Made by a program: the position numbers and the translations under genes | NCBI RefSeq assembly: GCF_001646865.1 | Contig: NZ_LRRB01000324.1 | Location: 1 to 64,000 of the forward strand | Origin: Aldersonia kunmingensis | GTDB lineage: Bacteria > Actinomycetota > Actinomycetes > Mycobacteriales > Mycobacteriaceae | Reading direction: 5' to 3' | DNA: 64,000 bases | In this document: positions 1-9,029 of the stretch, in pieces | Layout: each line of letters opens with the position of its first letter | Position numbering within the stretch: position 1 is the first letter of the stretch | Notes under the pieces: model-generated | Databases searched by the model: none | What the model saw: only the letters and a program-made list of their open reading frames with translations | Told to the model about the DNA's origin: nothing

Positions 1-432
1 CGCAACGGGGGCACCCAGATCGGTGTCGCCGTCCTTGAACTGCACGGTGCCACCGGCCTCAGCCGGAGCCACGTTCGCGGTCAGGTCCACCGACACGCCC
101 GTGTTCGCGGTCGCCGGCGCGGCCAGCGTCGTGGTGGTGGCCACGTCAGCGTCGGTCACGTTGACCACACTCGCCGCCGAGGTCGAGGTGATGAACCCGG
201 TACCGCCGCTGTACACCGCGGTGATGCTGTGCGCACCCGACGTGGTGAACGTGTGCGGCAGAGTCGCCACACCCGCGGTCACCGGCACCGGGGTACCGAT
301 GTCGGTCGCGCCGTCCTTGAACTGGACGGTGCCGCCGGCCTGGTTGGGGTCGACGTTGGCGGTCAGGTCCACGGACACGCCCGTGGTCGCCGTCGCCGGC
401 GCGGTCAGCGTCGTGGTGGTGGCAACGTCAGC
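1..432 (-). repeat. Tandem 282-bp repeat encoding Ig-like domains
   Basis: The segment ending at 432 and the segment ending at 150 encode nearly the same opening (DVATTTTL, then TGVSVDLTANV and GGTVQFKDG), and the DNA is also very similar. The period is 282 bp (94 codons). The second copy runs off the window, so the total number of copies is unknown. Close DNA identity between adjacent units favours changes in copy number by recombination. Confidence 0.8.
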
Positions 433-1242
433 CGCGACCACGTTGACGGTGGCCAGGGGGCCACCGCCCGCGTTCAGCGGGCCATTCTTGGTGTCCGAGG
501 GGACGCAGCGGGTGGGTGCCCACTGGGTGCCGAGGAGGCTGGCCTTGGCGAGCAGGGTGTACCAGTTCTCGTTGTTGTTGTACAAGGCGGCATTGCCGGC
601 GGTCCGCACCTTCGGCTGGATGACGCCGGGGGCTCCGGCCACGACCGTGATGTCGACGGCGGGCAGCTGGAACCAGCTGTCGCCAGCCGTATTGGGGGTG
701 CCGTTGAGGTTCAACTTGGTCTTCGGCGCGACGATGCCGCCCTCGGAGTTGGTGCTGTTTTGCGCACCGTTTGCGATCACCGCGTTGTTTCCGGACAGGC
801 GGATGATCGTACCGTTCGCATCGGCGGCGCCGGCGGTGTTGACGCGCAGCACGTTGGGGGCGACGCCAGACAAGTTAAAGCTGGTGCCGGGCACGACCGC
901 GGCGCTGACGAAGGTGGAGTTCGCCGGGATCGCGTAGTCGGCCTTCAGGCGCGTGATGTTCGTCGTGGTGGCGCCCGAGTCCTTGTCCGGGTAGGCCGAC
1001 GCCAGGTTCTGAACCCGGTAGGTGAAGGTCTGCCCTGCGTTGACCTGCGCCGGCGCGTCGACACTGACCGAGTACGCCGTCGGCTTGTCCACGTTGCCGA
1101 TGATCGACGTGGCCGCGCAGAAGTCGGTAAACGGCACGACGGTGACAACAGCGGAGGCGGGGCTGCCAGTCAAGGCAAGCCCCGCGGCTACAGCGACGGC
1201 CCCGGTGCATGCCACCGTCCGTCGAATTACTGGTCGATTCAT
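1..1242 (-). CDS. Exported Ig-like domain repeat protein (3' end outside window)
   Basis: The frame stays open to the window edge, so only the first 414 residues are seen. They begin with a signal peptide: basic start, hydrophobic core at about residues 10-25 and an Ala-Ser-Ala cleavage motif ending near residue 31. Residues 32 to about 265 form a domain I do not recognise, with two cysteines (C42, C246) that could pair outside the cell. Bacterial Ig-like domains of about 94 residues follow, starting near residues 271 and 365; each opens with DVATTTTL and contains GGTVQFKDG, typical of Big_3-type repeats. Repeat proteins of this sort are usually surface or secreted binding proteins; no ligand can be inferred. 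ATG at 1242 was chosen because it gives the signal peptide at once; no clear ribosome binding site is visible. Confidence 0.85.
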   Translation of the reverse strand, partial: MNRPVIRRTVACTGAVAVAAGLALTGSPASAVVTVVPFTDFCAATSIIGNVDKPTAYSVSVDAPAQVNAGQTFTYRVQNLASAYPDKDSGATTTNITRLKADYAIPANSTFVSAAVVPGTSFNLSGVAPNVLRVNTAGAADANGTIIRLSGNNAVIANGAQNSTNSEGGIVAPKTKLNLNGTPNTAGDSWFQLPAVDITVVAGAPGVIQPKVRTAGNAALYNNNENWYTLLAKASLLGTQWAPTRCVPSDTKNGPLNAGGGPLATVNVVAADVATTTTLTAPATATTGVSVDLTANVDPNQAGGTVQFKDGATDIGTPVPVTAGVATLPHTFTTSGAHSITAVYSGGTGFITSTSAASVVNVTDADVATTTTLAAPATANTGVSVDLTANVAPAEAGGTVQFKDGDTDLGAPVA

Positions 1243-2019
1243 AGGGAGAGGGTCTTTCGTCAGGGGTTCGCCGATGTCGGGCTTTTGACCAACATCGGCG
1301 GCGCGGGGGGGCGCGCCGGAAACTTAACAGGATCGTAACGAGGATCACAAGACCTTCTTAAAGACGAATGATTCACATTCGCGAAGTGCCACATAGGTCT
1401 TCGCCGATCGAGAGAACGTGTTACAGAAATGAATCGGCGAGCGACCCATACGCAGCGCCGATACTCGCAGTAACACGTATCCACACCCATTTCCGACGGG
1501 GTGAACGTGTTACAGAAAACGAGTCGGCGAGCGACATAGCACTTCGCGATCGCGACACGCTGCACACTGGTTCCGGATCCGTCGGCCGCATCAACCGGCG
1601 CCCAGGGACTCATCGGAGCCGATGGCTGGTAGCGGATTTCCTATCCGTAGAGTATAATGCGCGCTCGGTTGCGAGCCGCGCCCGTACCGCCGCAAGCCGG
1701 CGTTCGCACAAGAACGAAATACTCCGCGAGACCGAAGAATCGACGGGCACCGCCTGGCACTGGCTCAACCCCCGCCCGAATTACTAAGCATCACAACGAG
1801 ATGCAGTCGACGCCGGGAACCGCCCGTAGCGGAAGCGTCCGCACAGCGGGGCTACGCCCGGTTAACGTGGCGATACGGCAAACGCCACAGGAAAGCGCGC
1901 ACGCGCCACCGCCCTACACAAGTTGAAGCGGATCTCCACCGGAATCTGTCGCGAAACAACGTCTACGAATCCCACCGGCGGCCAACACCCATGGCTTCTC
2001 GTTCGAACGACGTTCCTCA
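1243..2019. other. Gene-poor, AT-richer intergenic stretch
   Basis: No convincing gene was found. The base composition is visibly less G+C-rich than the flanking genes, and the short frames lack the G/C-ending codons seen in real genes here. It holds the 5' region of the Ig-like gene, the duplicated motif at 1414-1535, and an isolated TATAAT at 1653-1658 with no obvious gene behind it. Confidence 0.5.
1414..1535. repeat. Duplicated 32-bp motif with an inverted third core
   Basis: Positions 1414-1445 and 1503-1535 share GAACGTGTTACAGAAA followed by TCGGCGAGCGAC, differing by one indel and two or three substitutions. Their core ACGTGTTAC also occurs inverted at 1470-1478. Three copies of a 9-mer in about 100 bp, 170-290 bp upstream of the Ig-like gene, look like binding sites for a regulator. 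No regulator is identified. Confidence 0.45.
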
Positions 2020-2319
2020 TTGGCGTCAGGGGTGGTGCACACGGACACCTTGGGCGCAGTAGGCGGTCCCTCGCTGACAGTGCGGTACGGCCTCACCAAG
2101 GACATCCACACCTACAACGTCGCGAAGATCAACTCGCACGAGATCGTCGCGATGTGGCACGACGCCAAAACGCGACGAAACTATCGGACAGCGTCGGCTA
2201 CATATTCCGTGGTCCCGGTTGGCGGCCTCAACCGACCTTGGAAACCCTCAGCAGTCGCATTCTTCGAACTGACGCTAGAAGATTGCGACCCGCGACATAC
2301 GCCGCGCCCTAAACGTTAA
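2020..2319 (+). CDS. Possible small hypothetical protein or gene remnant
   Basis: A 99-codon frame from TTG at 2020, ending 11 bp inside the 3' end of ychF on the other strand. The support is codon use: from about 2090 to 2165 nearly every codon ends in G or C (GLTKDIHTYNVAKINSH region), as in genuine genes here. Before and after that stretch the bias is lost. No ribosome binding site precedes the TTG and no family is recognised. It could be a decayed gene or a fragment left after an insertion. Confidence 0.3.
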   Translation: MASGVVHTDTLGAVGGPSLTVRYGLTKDIHTYNVAKINSHEIVAMWHDAKTRRNYRTASATYSVVPVGGLNRPWKPSAVAFFELTLEDCDPRHTPRPKR

Positions 2320-3388
2320 ACCTGAACTCCACCACGTCGCCGTCCTGCATGACGTACTCCTTGCCCTCCATCCGGACCTTGCCGGCGGCCTTGGCCGCAT
2401 TCATCGACCCCGCCGCGACGAGGTCGGCGTAGGAAACGACCTCGGCCTTGATAAAGCCGCGCTCGAAGTCGGTGTGGATGACGCCGGCCGCCTTGGGTGC
2501 GGTGTCACCCTTATGGATGGTCCAAGCGCGTGCTTCCTTCGGTCCGGCCGTCAGGTAGGTCTGCAGGCCGAGGGTGTGGAACCCGGTGCGGGCGAGGGCG
2601 TGCAGACCCGGCTCGGTCTGCCCGATCGAGTCGAGCATCTCCTGCCGGTCCTCCTCGTCCAGCTCGAGCAGTTCCTGCTCGACCTTGGCATCGAGGAAGA
2701 CCGAATCGGCGGGAGCGACGGAGGCCCGCAGCTCCGCGACCTTCGCCTCATCGGTCAACACCGCCTCGTCTGCGTTGAACACATAAAGGAACGGTTTGGT
2801 CGTCAGCAGGTGCAGCTCACGCAGCAGCCCGAAATCCAGCTGGTCCTTCACGCTGAACAGGGTCGTACCCGCTTCGAGGAAAACCTGAGCCTTGACGGCT
2901 TCCTCGTGCTGGGGCTTGAGTTCCTTGTTCTTCTTCGCTTCCTTCTCGAGCCGCGGCAGCGCCTTCTCGAGAGTCTGCATATCGGCGATGACCAGCTCGG
3001 TCTCGATGATCTCGATGTCCGACGCCGGGTCGACGCGGCCGTCAACGTGCACAACGTCGTCGTCGGAGAACACCCGGACCACCTGGCAGATCGCGTCGGC
3101 CTCGCGGATGTTCGCGAGGAACTTGTTGCCCAAGCCCGCGCCCTCCGAGGCACCCTTGACGATGCCGGCGATGTCGACGAACGACACCGTCGCAGGGAGG
3201 ATCCGCTCGGAACCGAAAATTTTGGCCAGCTCCTCCAGCCGTGGATCCGGCAGCTCCACCAGGCCGACGTTGGGCTCGATCGTCGCGAACGGATAGTTCG
3301 CGGCGAGCACGTCGTTGTTGGTCAGGGCGTTGAAAAGGGTGGACTTGCCGACGTTGGGCAGGCCGACGATCCCGAGGGTAAGGCTCAC
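2309..3388 (-). CDS. ychF: Redox-regulated ATPase/GTPase YchF (Obg family)
   Basis: A cytosolic translation-associated P-loop NTPase of 359 residues, the usual YchF length. The P-loop is GLPNVGKS at residues 8-15. The switch II region has DIAG, and the base-specificity motif is NADE rather than NKxD, the change that makes YchF prefer ATP over GTP in characterised members. A coiled-coil insertion rich in Lys/Glu lies mid-protein, and a C-terminal TGS domain ends in GDVVEFRFNV. The start is GTG at 3388. The M. tuberculosis counterpart is Rv1112, which sits beside the DUF6542 gene; here the two are about 20 kb apart. Confidence 0.95.
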   Translation of the reverse strand: MSLTLGIVGLPNVGKSTLFNALTNNDVLAANYPFATIEPNVGLVELPDPRLEELAKIFGSERILPATVSFVDIAGIVKGASEGAGLGNKFLANIREADAICQVVRVFSDDDVVHVDGRVDPASDIEIIETELVIADMQTLEKALPRLEKEAKKNKELKPQHEEAVKAQVFLEAGTTLFSVKDQLDFGLLRELHLLTTKPFLYVFNADEAVLTDEAKVAELRASVAPADSVFLDAKVEQELLELDEEDRQEMLDSIGQTEPGLHALARTGFHTLGLQTYLTAGPKEARAWTIHKGDTAPKAAGVIHTDFERGFIKAEVVSYADLVAAGSMNAAKAAGKVRMEGKEYVMQDGDVVEFRFNV

Positions 3389-3431
3389 GGTATTCGGATT
3401 CTACGGGCACGCGAATCCTCCACCCACCACG

Positions 3432-4214
3432 ATGGTCGTTATGGCGGATTGGGACGGCACGGCGTACGGCGATATCAGCGAACTTCAGCGCGCGATGGCG
3501 GCCGAGTCGCTATCGCTCGTGAGCCTCAACGGGAACGAACAGGTGCTCGACGTCGGCTGCGGCGACGGCTATGTGACCGCCCAGATCGCGGACCTGCTGC
3601 CGGAGGGTTCGATCCTCGGAATCGACCCAAGCCCGCGGATGATCACCGCCGCGCGGGCACGCTCCGCGCCTCCGGACCAGGGGCTACGGTTCGAGACGGG
3701 CGACGTCACGACGATGACCTTCGACGCCCAGTTCGATGTGGTCGTCTCGTTCAACGCGCTGCACTGGGTGCACGACCAGCCGGCGGCGTTCGGCCGTATC
3801 GCTGCAGCGTTGCGACCGGGTGGCCGGGCCCTCGTGGTGTTCGTGTGCTCCGGAGACCGCCGCACTGTCGAGCAGGTCGGCATGATCGTCGCCGAGGATC
3901 CGCGCTGGTCGACGGCGTTCAATGGATTCGAAGCGCCGTTCGAGCACCCGAATCCGGATATGTTCGACGCGATCGTCGACACCGCCGGACTGCGGGTCGT
4001 CGAGAAGAAGGTGATCGACCGCAGCTGGGATTTCGGTTCGCGCGAGGCTTTCGAGCGCTGGTGCCGGGTCGGCTTCTCGGACTGGACCGCGCGGATTCCA
4101 CAGCAGGACGTGGACGATTTCATCGGGGCCGTCGTGGACGAATACGAGAAGGTCATCGGCCATCCGGGTCGGTTCGGGTTCATGCAGTTGCGGGCGTCGC
4201 TGCAACGTGCCTAG
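3432..4214 (+). CDS. Class I SAM-dependent methyltransferase (trans-aconitate methyltransferase-like)
   Basis: A cytosolic methyltransferase of 260 residues (257 if ATG at 3441 is used). The SAM-binding motif I is VLDVGCGDGYVT, followed by the acidic loop GIDPSPRMI and motif II FDVVVSFNALHWVHD. The N-terminus (WDGTAYGDISELQRAMA) and the HW motif resemble trans-aconitate 2-methyltransferase (Tam), but the substrate cannot be read from sequence. It ends 30 bp before the carboxylase gene on the same strand, so the two may be co-transcribed. Confidence 0.75.
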   Translation: MVVMADWDGTAYGDISELQRAMAAESLSLVSLNGNEQVLDVGCGDGYVTAQIADLLPEGSILGIDPSPRMITAARARSAPPDQGLRFETGDVTTMTFDAQFDVVVSFNALHWVHDQPAAFGRIAAALRPGGRALVVFVCSGDRRTVEQVGMIVAEDPRWSTAFNGFEAPFEHPNPDMFDAIVDTAGLRVVEKKVIDRSWDFGSREAFERWCRVGFSDWTARIPQQDVDDFIGAVVDEYEKVIGHPGRFGFMQLRASLQRA

Positions 4215-4244
4215 GGCATCGCCGTCTCCCCCTACGCTGAGCAC

Positions 4245-7200
4245 GTGCGCCTACTCATTGCCAACCGCGGCGAGATCGCGCTGCGGATCATCCGCACCGC
4301 TCATGATCTCGATCTCGACACCGTCGCCGTGCACAGTGAAGACGATCTGGACAGCCCGCACGTGCGCGCCGCGACCGAGGCGATCGCACTGCCGGGCACG
4401 GGTGCTTCGGCCTATCTGAACATCGCCGCAGTCGTCGACGCGGTCAAGCGCAGTGGGGCCGATCTGGTGCACCCCGGCTACGGCTTCCTCAGCGAGAACG
4501 CAGCCTTCGCCCGCGCGGTCCGCGACGCCGGCGCGACCTTCGTCGGACCCGATCCCGAGCACCTCGAACTGTTCGGCGACAAGTCTGCGTCCCGCCGCGC
4601 CGCTATCGCCGCCGAGGTGCCAGTGCTGGCGGCCACCGATGGCCCGAGTAGCGCCGATGCGATTCGCGCGTTCTTCGCCGACCACCCCGACGGAATCATG
4701 GTCAAGGCACTCGCTGGCGGCGGTGGACGCGGGCTCCGCGCGGTGCGCGCCGCGGACGCCGTGGATGAAGCGATCCGGGCGTGCGCGGCCGAGGCGCGCG
4801 CGGCCTTCGGCAGCGACGAACTATTCGCCGAGGCACTAGTCCCCCACGCCCGCCACATCGAGGTACAGATCGCCGCCGATGCCCGCACCGTTGTGGCCCT
4901 GGGCGACCGCGACTGCAGCGTGCAGCGCCGCAATCAGAAGGTCATCGAGATCGCGCCCGCACCACAACTCGACGAGACCCTGCGGCGCGCACTGCACGAC
5001 GCCGCGATTGCCGTGTGTGCCAGCACGAACTACCGCGGTCTGGCCACCGTGGAGTTCCTGGTCTCCGGTACCGGCGCGAGCGCCGCATCCGAAACCGGTT
5101 TCACGTTCCTCGAGGTGAACCCGCGGCTGCAGGTCGAACACACCGTCACAGAGGCAGTCACCGGCCTGGACCTGGTCGCGGTCGGCCTGCGCATCGCCAT
5201 GGGCGAACCGCTCGACGGCATCGCCCTCGCCGGATACGAAGCCCGCGGCACCGCGATCCAGGCGAGGGTCAATATGGAGACGATGTCGGCGGACGGATCC
5301 GTTATCGCGACAACCGGCACGCTGCACGCCTTCACACCGCCCAGTGGTCCGGGCGTGCGGGTGGACACCTTCGGCCGACCGGGCCTGTCACCGAGCCCGC
5401 GGTTCGATTCGCTGCTCGCCAAGGTCATCGTGCACACCGCGAGCGATTCACTCGCCGCCGCCGCACGCAAGGCAGACACCGCGCTCGCGGAGTTTGTGAT
5501 CGATGGTGTGCCAACCAATCTCGAGTTCCTGCGGGCGATCCTTCGCGACGACGAGTTCCGCGCCGGCGCTGTCGACACCGGCTACCTCGACCGCCGCGGC
5601 AAGGACTTCGTGTCCGAGGTCGCGATGCCGGCCGCGATCTCGGCAACCGAGATCGATCTCCGGCCAGGTGAATTCGCGCTGCGTGCCCCGATGGCGGGGA
5701 CAGTTTTCGAGGTCGCGGATGAGGGCGCGGAACTGGCCGCGCACGAACCCATCGTCGTGCTCGAGGCCATGAAAATGCAGCATGTGCTCACCGCCGGAAC
5801 CGGCGCGCGAGTGCTTCGCATCCTCGTCACCCCGGGCCATACCGTTCGGCCGGGCGCTCCATTGGCGCTGTTCACCGCTACCACTGGTGACACCGAAATC
5901 GATGCGGTGCAATCGGATCTGGACGACGTGCGGCCCGATCTCGGCGAGATACACCGACGGCACGAGGTCACGCTCGATGCCGCCCGACCCGACGCGGTCG
6001 GGCAGGTGCACGCGCGCGGCAGGCGTACCGCCCGCGAGAACATCGCGGATCTGGTGGACGAGGGCAGCCTTGTCGAGTACGGCGCGCTGGCCATCGCCGC
6101 TCAGCGTGCCCGCCGCAGCGAGGAAGACCTGATCGCCAATACCCCCGGCGACGGCATGGTCTGCGGTATCGCGACGGTCGGCGCAGACGAATTCGGCCGC
6201 GACAAAGCACAGGTCGCCGTGCTGTCCTACGACTACTCGGTGCTGGCTGGGACGCAGGGCGCACGCAACCATGCGAAGACCGATCGCATGCTCGAACTGG
6301 CGGCCCGCAAACGACTCCCGTTGGTGTTCTTCCCCGAGGGCGGCGGCGGGCGGCCCGGTGACACCGATATCCCGCCGGGCGCGTCGCTCGACGTGCCGAC
6401 CTTCCGGGCCATGGCCGCGCTGCAGGGTCTGGTCCCCACGGTCGCTGTTGTCTCGGGTCGCTGCTTCGCCGGCAACGCCGCGCTGGCCGGCGTATGCGAC
6501 GTGCTGATCGCCACCCGCGACGCCAATATCGGAATGGGCGGTCCGGCAATGATTTCCGGTGGCGGGCTCGGCGAGTACCGGCCCGAGGAGATCGGCCCGA
6601 TCGACGTGCAGCGCAACAACGGTGTCGTGCATGTCGTGGCCGATGACGAGGCACACGCGGTCGCGGTCGCCAAGCAGTACCTGTCGTATTTCCAGGGCTC
6701 GGTTGCGGATTGGCAGGCGCCCGATCCCCGGCTGGCACGCCATGCCATTCCTGAGAACCGCCTGCGCGCCTACGACATTCGTCGTGCCATCGAGGCGATC
6801 GCGGACGTCGGCTCGGTCCTCGAACTGCGCGCCGACTACGGGGTCGGCATCGTCACCGCGCTCGTCCGTGTGGAGGGCGCGCCGATCGGTCTCGTCGCCA
6901 ACAGCAGCCACCACCTCGGCGGTGCGATCGATGCCGAGGGCGCCGACAAGATGACCGATTTCGTCGCACTGTGCGAGGCATTCCGGCTACCCATCGTGTC
7001 GCTGTGCGACACACCGGGTTTCATGGTCGGCCCGGACACCGAGCGGACGGCGGCGGTACGCCGGTTCGGCCGGCTGTTCGTCACCGGCGCACGCGCCACG
7101 GTGCCGTTCGGCATGGTCATCCTGCGCAAGGCCTACGGACTCGGCGCGATGGCCATGGCCGCCGGGTCACTGCGCGCCCCCGATTTCACCATCGCCTGGC

Positions 7201-7433
7201 CCACCGGAGAGCTCGGGCCGATGGGCCTCGAGGGAGCGGTCCGGCTCGGGTTCCGCAAGGAACTCGCCGCTGTCGCCGACCCCGCCGAACGGGACCGACT
7301 GTTCGACAGCCTCGTCGAACAGGCCTACCACCACGGCAAGGCACTCAACGCGGCGACGAACTTCGAACTCGACGACGTTATCGATCCGGCCGACACCCGC
7401 ACCTGGATCGCCAGACTGACGACGCCTAGGTAG
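4245..7433 (+). CDS. Single-chain multidomain acyl-CoA carboxylase (BC-BCCP-CT)
   Basis: A 1062-residue enzyme carrying all parts needed to carboxylate an acyl-CoA with bicarbonate and ATP. Biotin carboxylase fills about residues 1-450: ATP-grasp lysine near K154 with a glycine-rich loop, and the signature EVNPRLQVEH starting at E290. A biotinyl domain follows, with EAMKMQ and biotin lysine K510. A carboxyltransferase of about residues 560-1062 completes it. Most actinobacterial acyl-CoA carboxylases are split AccA/AccD proteins; this order matches the single-chain long-chain acyl-CoA carboxylase (LCC) described from Mycobacterium avium. Chain-length preference is not visible. GTG at 4245 gives the normal RLLIANRGEIA start. 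Its 3' end overlaps the convergent tetR gene by 8 bp. Confidence 0.88.
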   Translation: MRLLIANRGEIALRIIRTAHDLDLDTVAVHSEDDLDSPHVRAATEAIALPGTGASAYLNIAAVVDAVKRSGADLVHPGYGFLSENAAFARAVRDAGATFVGPDPEHLELFGDKSASRRAAIAAEVPVLAATDGPSSADAIRAFFADHPDGIMVKALAGGGGRGLRAVRAADAVDEAIRACAAEARAAFGSDELFAEALVPHARHIEVQIAADARTVVALGDRDCSVQRRNQKVIEIAPAPQLDETLRRALHDAAIAVCASTNYRGLATVEFLVSGTGASAASETGFTFLEVNPRLQVEHTVTEAVTGLDLVAVGLRIAMGEPLDGIALAGYEARGTAIQARVNMETMSADGSVIATTGTLHAFTPPSGPGVRVDTFGRPGLSPSPRFDSLLAKVIVHTASDSLAAAARKADTALAEFVIDGVPTNLEFLRAILRDDEFRAGAVDTGYLDRRGKDFVSEVAMPAAISATEIDLRPGEFALRAPMAGTVFEVADEGAELAAHEPIVVLEAMKMQHVLTAGTGARVLRILVTPGHTVRPGAPLALFTATTGDTEIDAVQSDLDDVRPDLGEIHRRHEVTLDAARPDAVGQVHARGRRTARENIADLVDEGSLVEYGALAIAAQRARRSEEDLIANTPGDGMVCGIATVGADEFGRDKAQVAVLSYDYSVLAGTQGARNHAKTDRMLELAARKRLPLVFFPEGGGGRPGDTDIPPGASLDVPTFRAMAALQGLVPTVAVVSGRCFAGNAALAGVCDVLIATRDANIGMGGPAMISGGGLGEYRPEEIGPIDVQRNNGVVHVVADDEAHAVAVAKQYLSYFQGSVADWQAPDPRLARHAIPENRLRAYDIRRAIEAIADVGSVLELRADYGVGIVTALVRVEGAPIGLVANSSHHLGGAIDAEGADKMTDFVALCEAFRLPIVSLCDTPGFMVGPDTERTAAVRRFGRLFVTGARATVPFGMVILRKAYGLGAMAMAAGSLRAPDFTIAWPTGELGPMGLEGAVRLGFRKELAAVADPAERDRLFDSLVEQAYHHGKALNAATNFELDDVIDPADTRTWIARLTTPR

Positions 7434-8070
7434 CGCCCGGCGAGATCACGCGTAGCCCGTACATGTAAGTCGTGAGGTATTCGGCGATCATCGGCGCGCG
7501 CATTGCCTTGTCCTCCGGGATCGTGATCAGCAGTGCGTACAGGCCGACGAGGAATGACACTCCGTTGTGCATGACGTCGACGTCGGCAGGGATCTCGCCG
7601 CGTTCCTTGGCGCTCTGCAATTCCTCGACAACTGCGACAATCACCGGGTAGTTGGCCCATTCCTCCGACGGCGGCCTCGTGGTGGAAAAGTGCAGGGCCA
7701 GAAAGTCTTTGAATAGTTTGCGGCCGAGGCGCCGCTCCAGCTTCTCCAGAACCCGCACAGCCTCGGTCAACGTCGCCCGGACGTCATGCGGGCGGGCGAA
7801 GAACCGCGTCAACTCGACCGCCATACGTTCTTGCTCGCGCCGCTCGAGCTCGAGCAGAACATGTTCCTTCGTCGGAAAGTGAAAGAAGAAGGTCCCGTGC
7901 GCGACTCCCGCGGCCGCGACGATTGCCGCGGTGTCGGCTCCAGCCAAGCCGTTGCGCTTGAATTCTGCGATCGCTGCACCCATTAGGCGCTCACGCGTCT
8001 GAGTCCCTTTGGTGCGCCGCTCGGGTGTCGTCGCCTTCAGTTGCCCGTCCGTCCTCTTATTTGCCGGCAC
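7426..8070 (-). CDS. TetR/AcrR-family transcriptional regulator
   Basis: A 214-residue repressor-type protein. The DNA-binding helix-turn-helix is at about residues 25-75 (TRERLMGAAIAEFKRNG, then the recognition helix HGTFFFHFPTKEHVL). The C-terminal half is the variable ligand-binding domain. It is divergent from the membrane operon starting at 8283 and convergent with the carboxylase gene, so the operon at 8283 is its likely target. The start is GTG at 8070. The ligand is unknown. Confidence 0.85.
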   Translation of the reverse strand: MPANKRTDGQLKATTPERRTKGTQTRERLMGAAIAEFKRNGLAGADTAAIVAAAGVAHGTFFFHFPTKEHVLLELERREQERMAVELTRFFARPHDVRATLTEAVRVLEKLERRLGRKLFKDFLALHFSTTRPPSEEWANYPVIVAVVEELQSAKERGEIPADVDVMHNGVSFLVGLYALLITIPEDKAMRAPMIAEYLTTYMYGLRVISPGAT

Positions 8071-8105
8071 CGCGCCGGACGCCGGGCCCCATCCTACGCC
8101 AGATT

Positions 8106-8265
8106 ACTGACTCGACTCAGTTTTCTTCTTCCCATCCGACGGATCGAGCGATATCGTGCGAGTCGAGCAAGGGTGCAGGCCGAGGACACAACTCATCGGT
8201 CCGTCATGGCTAGTAGGCAGGCTATGACTCAGCGCCCCACGTCCATAGCAACCTGACTGAAGTCA
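8106..8265. promoter_or_regulatory. Candidate operators between tetR and the membrane operon
   Basis: The divergent spacer contains ACTGACTCGACTCAGT at 8106-8121 (a palindrome at 14 of 16 positions), the related half-site ATGACTCAGC near 8224-8233, and the perfect inverted repeat TGACT-GA-AGTCA at 8254-8265, just upstream of the strong ribosome binding site GGAGG of the gene at 8283. A shared TGACT core suggests one regulator, most simply the adjacent TetR protein. Confidence 0.4.
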
Positions 8266-8282
8266 ATTCTTGGAGGTGTGGA

Positions 8283-9029
8283 GTGCAGATCTTGGAAGAG
8301 GTCCAGGACCTGCCCAAGGCGGGCAACATCAAAGCCCAATGGGTGAGCTTGTGGACCGGCCCCGCGGTGGGCGCCGTGCTCCTCGTGGCAACGCTGGCGT
8401 TTCCGGGTTTCTGGCCACCCATGTCACCGACGATGTCGGCGGACCAAGTGGCAGCGTTCTACGCCGACCACACCGCGTGGATGCGGTTCAGCCAGGTGAC
8501 CTTCAACCTGTGCGGGATCATGGTGCTGCCGTTCTTCATGGTGATCTGCGTGCAGATGAAGCGCATGAAGAGCCAGAGCCACATCTTCGCCTACTGCTAC
8601 CTGACCGCATTGGTCAGTGGTGCAACGATTTTCGCGTTGTCGAACATCTTGTTCCTGGTAGCGGCGTTCCGCCCGGACCGCAGGCCCGAACTCGTCATGC
8701 TGCTCAACGATCTGGCGTGGATCGTGCTGATTGCGCCGATCGGCATGGTGGTGAGCCAGTTCCTGCTCATCGCCGTGGCCGTCTATTTCGACAACGGCCC
8801 GGATCCGGTGTTCCCGCGGTGGGTCGGCTACTACTCGTTGACCACCGCCGTCGCGATGGTTCCCGCCGCGGGCGCGGCCGTCGTGCAGACCGGCCCGCTT
8901 GCGTGGGATGGCTTCCTGTCGTTCTGGGTACGCAACGGCGCGTTTGTCCTGTTCATCATCGTCATGTTCTTCGTACTGCGCCGCACGATCATTCGGCAGG
9001 CGGTCGACGAAGGCGTGGTGGCCAGTTGA
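8283..9029 (+). CDS. Multi-pass membrane protein of unknown function, paralogue of the next gene
   Basis: A 248-residue integral membrane protein with about six hydrophobic helices and a cytosolic tail (RRTIIRQAVDEG). No named family is recognised. It shares with the following gene the motifs FRPDRRPELVMLLNDL, FPRWVGY and GPLAWDGFLSFW, so the two are old duplicates. GTG at 8283 follows GGAGG closely. It is first in a four-gene operon with NorE- and NorF-like subunits, which suggests a role in a respiratory or redox membrane complex; this is inference from context only. Confidence 0.7.
   Translation: MQILEEVQDLPKAGNIKAQWVSLWTGPAVGAVLLVATLAFPGFWPPMSPTMSADQVAAFYADHTAWMRFSQVTFNLCGIMVLPFFMVICVQMKRMKSQSHIFAYCYLTALVSGATIFALSNILFLVAAFRPDRRPELVMLLNDLAWIVLIAPIGMVVSQFLLIAVAVYFDNGPDPVFPRWVGYYSLTTAVAMVPAAGAAVVQTGPLAWDGFLSFWVRNGAFVLFIIVMFFVLRRTIIRQAVDEGVVAS

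Noticed and set aside
1260-1613. A 117-codon minus-strand frame upstream of the Ig-like gene
   Set aside because: Codon use is not gene-like, it has no ribosome binding site and it covers the repeated regulatory motif.
1653-1658. TATAAT as a promoter
   Set aside because: No matching -35 element and no gene downstream on that strand.
2474-4240. A 588-codon plus-strand frame running antisense to ychF into the methyltransferase
   Set aside because: It is the complement of a well-supported gene on the other strand, is very Arg/Gly-rich, and shows no domain; long antisense frames are expected in high-G+C genes.
5448-6914. A 488-codon minus-strand frame inside the carboxylase gene
   Set aside because: The plus strand encodes clear BC, BCCP and CT motifs through the whole stretch.
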